The notes under the pieces: generated by a model
Database searches by the model: none
The model's input: only the letters and a program-made list of their open reading frames with translations
Told to the model about the DNA's origin: nothing
Program-made: the position numbers and the translations under genes
Part shown: piece by piece, positions 6,775-7,732 of the stretch
Layout: every line of letters begins with the position of its first letter
Position numbering within the stretch: position 1 is the stretch's first letter
Assembly: GCA_017964745.1 (NCBI GenBank)
Contig: JAGCRJ010000254.1
Location: 1 to 7,732 of the forward strand
Reading direction: 5' to 3'
Source: Lachnospiraceae bacterium
GTDB lineage: Bacteria; Bacillota; Clostridia; Lachnospirales; Lachnospiraceae
Length of the DNA stretch: 7,732 nt

Positions 6775-7611
6775 TTATTTTCCGATAAGCTTAAGAAGAT
6801 AGGGGATCTCAAGTTCAAAGTTGACCGCATAGTTGACGTGGTCCGGATCGTTGTAGGTGTTCCTGATGCATGCCGTGGTGTAATCCGCTGCGATGACCAG
6901 TGAGTCGTATATGCTCTTTCCGCTTACAAGGCTTCCCGTGAATGCACTCGCATACACATCGCCTGTTCCGTGGGACTTGTAAGGAACCTTTTCCGTACCG
7001 TAGCTGAGAAATTCGTCCTTTGCGGTGTCGAGACCGATAAAGCCGAATGATCCGTCCTTTAAGGTCACGCCGGTTATTACGGGGAACTTTATTCCGGCAT
7101 CGGCGAGCTTTTTAAGAATATCCCTTGTGACATCCTCGGACGCATCCTCTCCGGGATAGTCGATACCGAGCATGAATGCAGCTTCGGAGATATTGGGAAG
7201 TGCGATATCCGCTTCTTTGCAAAGGGTTCCCATCTCGAGCGCAAAGTTTTTATCGAAGCCTACATAGAGATTACCGTTGTCCGCCATTGCGGGATCGACG
7301 ATCTTGTATGTTCCTTCTTTGGCAAAGGCATTAAAGTACTCCTTTACGATCTCGATCTGCCTGAGGCTTCCGAGGTATCCGGTATAGATCGCATCGAATT
7401 TAAATCCTTCCTTTATCCAGTGATCCCTGATGGGCTCCATATCGTCCGTCAGGTCGCGGAAGGTAAAATCCTTGAACATCGTATGGGTTGAAAGGACGGC
7501 GGTCGGTACTATCGCGGTCTCGATGCCCATTGCCGATATTATGGGGAGTGCCACGGTCAGCGAGCACTTTCCTATGCATGAGATGTCCTGTATCGTTGCT
7601 ACTCTTTTCAT
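6775..7611 (-). CDS. pdxY: Pyridoxamine/pyridoxal kinase (ribokinase superfamily)
   Basis: The 278-residue product is a cytoplasmic kinase of the PdxK/PdxY branch, which phosphorylates pyridoxal or pyridoxamine with ATP to salvage vitamin B6. Visible signatures are the N-terminal DISCIGKCSLTVALPIISAMG-type opening (9-29, quoted in part: DISCIGKCSLTV), TAVLSTHT (37-44), YTGYLGS (76-82), VDPAMADNG (105-113; the family norm is close to DPVMGDNG), and the C-terminal anion-hole motif GTGD at 215-218 with D218 as the likely catalytic base. The length is close to E. coli PdxY (287). The start is set by GAGGAGG immediately upstream (GGAGG at 7620-7616, a short 4-base spacer). The exact preferred substrate (pyridoxal, pyridoxamine, or hydroxymethylpyrimidine as in some relatives) cannot be read from the sequence, so the symbol is by family similarity. 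It is convergent with deoC and its upstream promoter is unresolved. Confidence 0.9.
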   Translation of the reverse strand: MKRVATIQDISCIGKCSLTVALPIISAMGIETAIVPTAVLSTHTMFKDFTFRDLTDDMEPIRDHWIKEGFKFDAIYTGYLGSLRQIEIVKEYFNAFAKEGTYKIVDPAMADNGNLYVGFDKNFALEMGTLCKEADIALPNISEAAFMLGIDYPGEDASEDVTRDILKKLADAGIKFPVITGVTLKDGSFGFIGLDTAKDEFLSYGTEKVPYKSHGTGDVYASAFTGSLVSGKSIYDSLVIAADYTTACIRNTYNDPDHVNYAVNFELEIPYLLKLIGK

Positions 7612-7613
7612 AT

Positions 7614-7653
7614 ATCCTCCTCGGGGAATTGTGTAAGTTCTGTTAAGTCCCCG
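7614..7653 (-). promoter_or_regulatory. Kinase-gene leader: hairpin next to the ribosome binding site
   Basis: Reading the - strand, CGGGGA (7653-7648) can pair with TCCCCG (7627-7622), which directly abuts the GAGGAGG ribosome site. The 20-base loop contains a repeated ACTTA. The stem is short (6 bp), so a role in translation control is only a possibility. No known riboswitch fold was recognised. Confidence 0.35.
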
Positions 7654-7682
7654 TAAATTATTTATTAATTGTGATTTTTAAG

Positions 7683-7711
7683 TTGTATTTAACTTTTTCA
7701 TAAAGTATAAT
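7683..7711 (+). promoter_or_regulatory. Predicted promoter for a gene beyond the right edge
   Basis: TTGTAT (7683-7688) and a perfect TATAAT (7706-7711) are separated by exactly 17 bases in AT-rich sequence. Initiation is expected near 7718. No start codon with a ribosome site is seen before the window ends, so the gene it serves lies to the right, divergent from the kinase gene. Confidence 0.6.
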
Positions 7712-7732
7712 CGTGAACTGGCATTATTCATA

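Noticed and set aside
1..7732. Search for CRISPR, tRNA/rRNA, insertion sequences, phage or defence genes
   Set aside because: No repeat-spacer pattern, cloverleaf, terminal inverted repeats, transposase or defence domain was seen. All space over 300 bases is filled by well-recognised core genes, and base composition looks uniform by eye.

Overview
The window reads as ordinary chromosomal core sequence from a Gram-positive, Clostridia-like bacterium, most plausibly a Lachnospiraceae relative. This is inferred from gene content and style: an ftsX, M23 hydrolase, S41 protease cluster, a membrane-anchored CapA-type protein, an SH3b-NlpC/P60 wall hydrolase, a short (216-residue) DeoC, a Firmicutes-style pyridoxamine kinase, strong GGAGG-type ribosome sites on several genes, and moderate GC. 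No rRNA, tRNA, insertion sequence, CRISPR array or phage gene is visible. The genus cannot be fixed without a database search.

Left third (1-2990, + strand): the 3' end of ftsX, then 12 bases later a secreted coiled-coil plus LytM/M23 murein hydrolase (PcsB/EnvC-like), then 5 bases later a membrane-anchored PDZ/S41 C-terminal processing protease. The close spacing and weak or absent Shine-Dalgarno sites in the downstream genes suggest one translationally coupled operon for septal peptidoglycan cleavage. It ends at a perfect 13-bp hairpin with T-rich flanks on both sides, shared with the convergent capA-like gene.

Middle (3031-5968): a capA-like gene (- strand) and an SH3b-SH3b-NlpC/P60 endopeptidase gene (+ strand) diverge from a 175-base AT-rich intergenic region. 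That region carries a recognisable promoter for each gene plus two short palindromes. The NlpC/P60 gene ends at a strong GC-rich terminator.

Right third (5969-7732): deoC (+ strand) and a pyridoxamine kinase gene (- strand) converge on a second hairpin able to terminate both. The last 121 bases are AT-rich and non-coding. They hold the kinase leader, with a hairpin next to its ribosome site, and a good sigma-A-type promoter pointing off the right edge.

Three of the six genes act on the cell wall or division, one is a CapA-type envelope protein, and two are metabolic (deoxyribose-phosphate breakdown and B6 salvage). I do not see an undescribed system. The findings are modest points on regulation and domain architecture.
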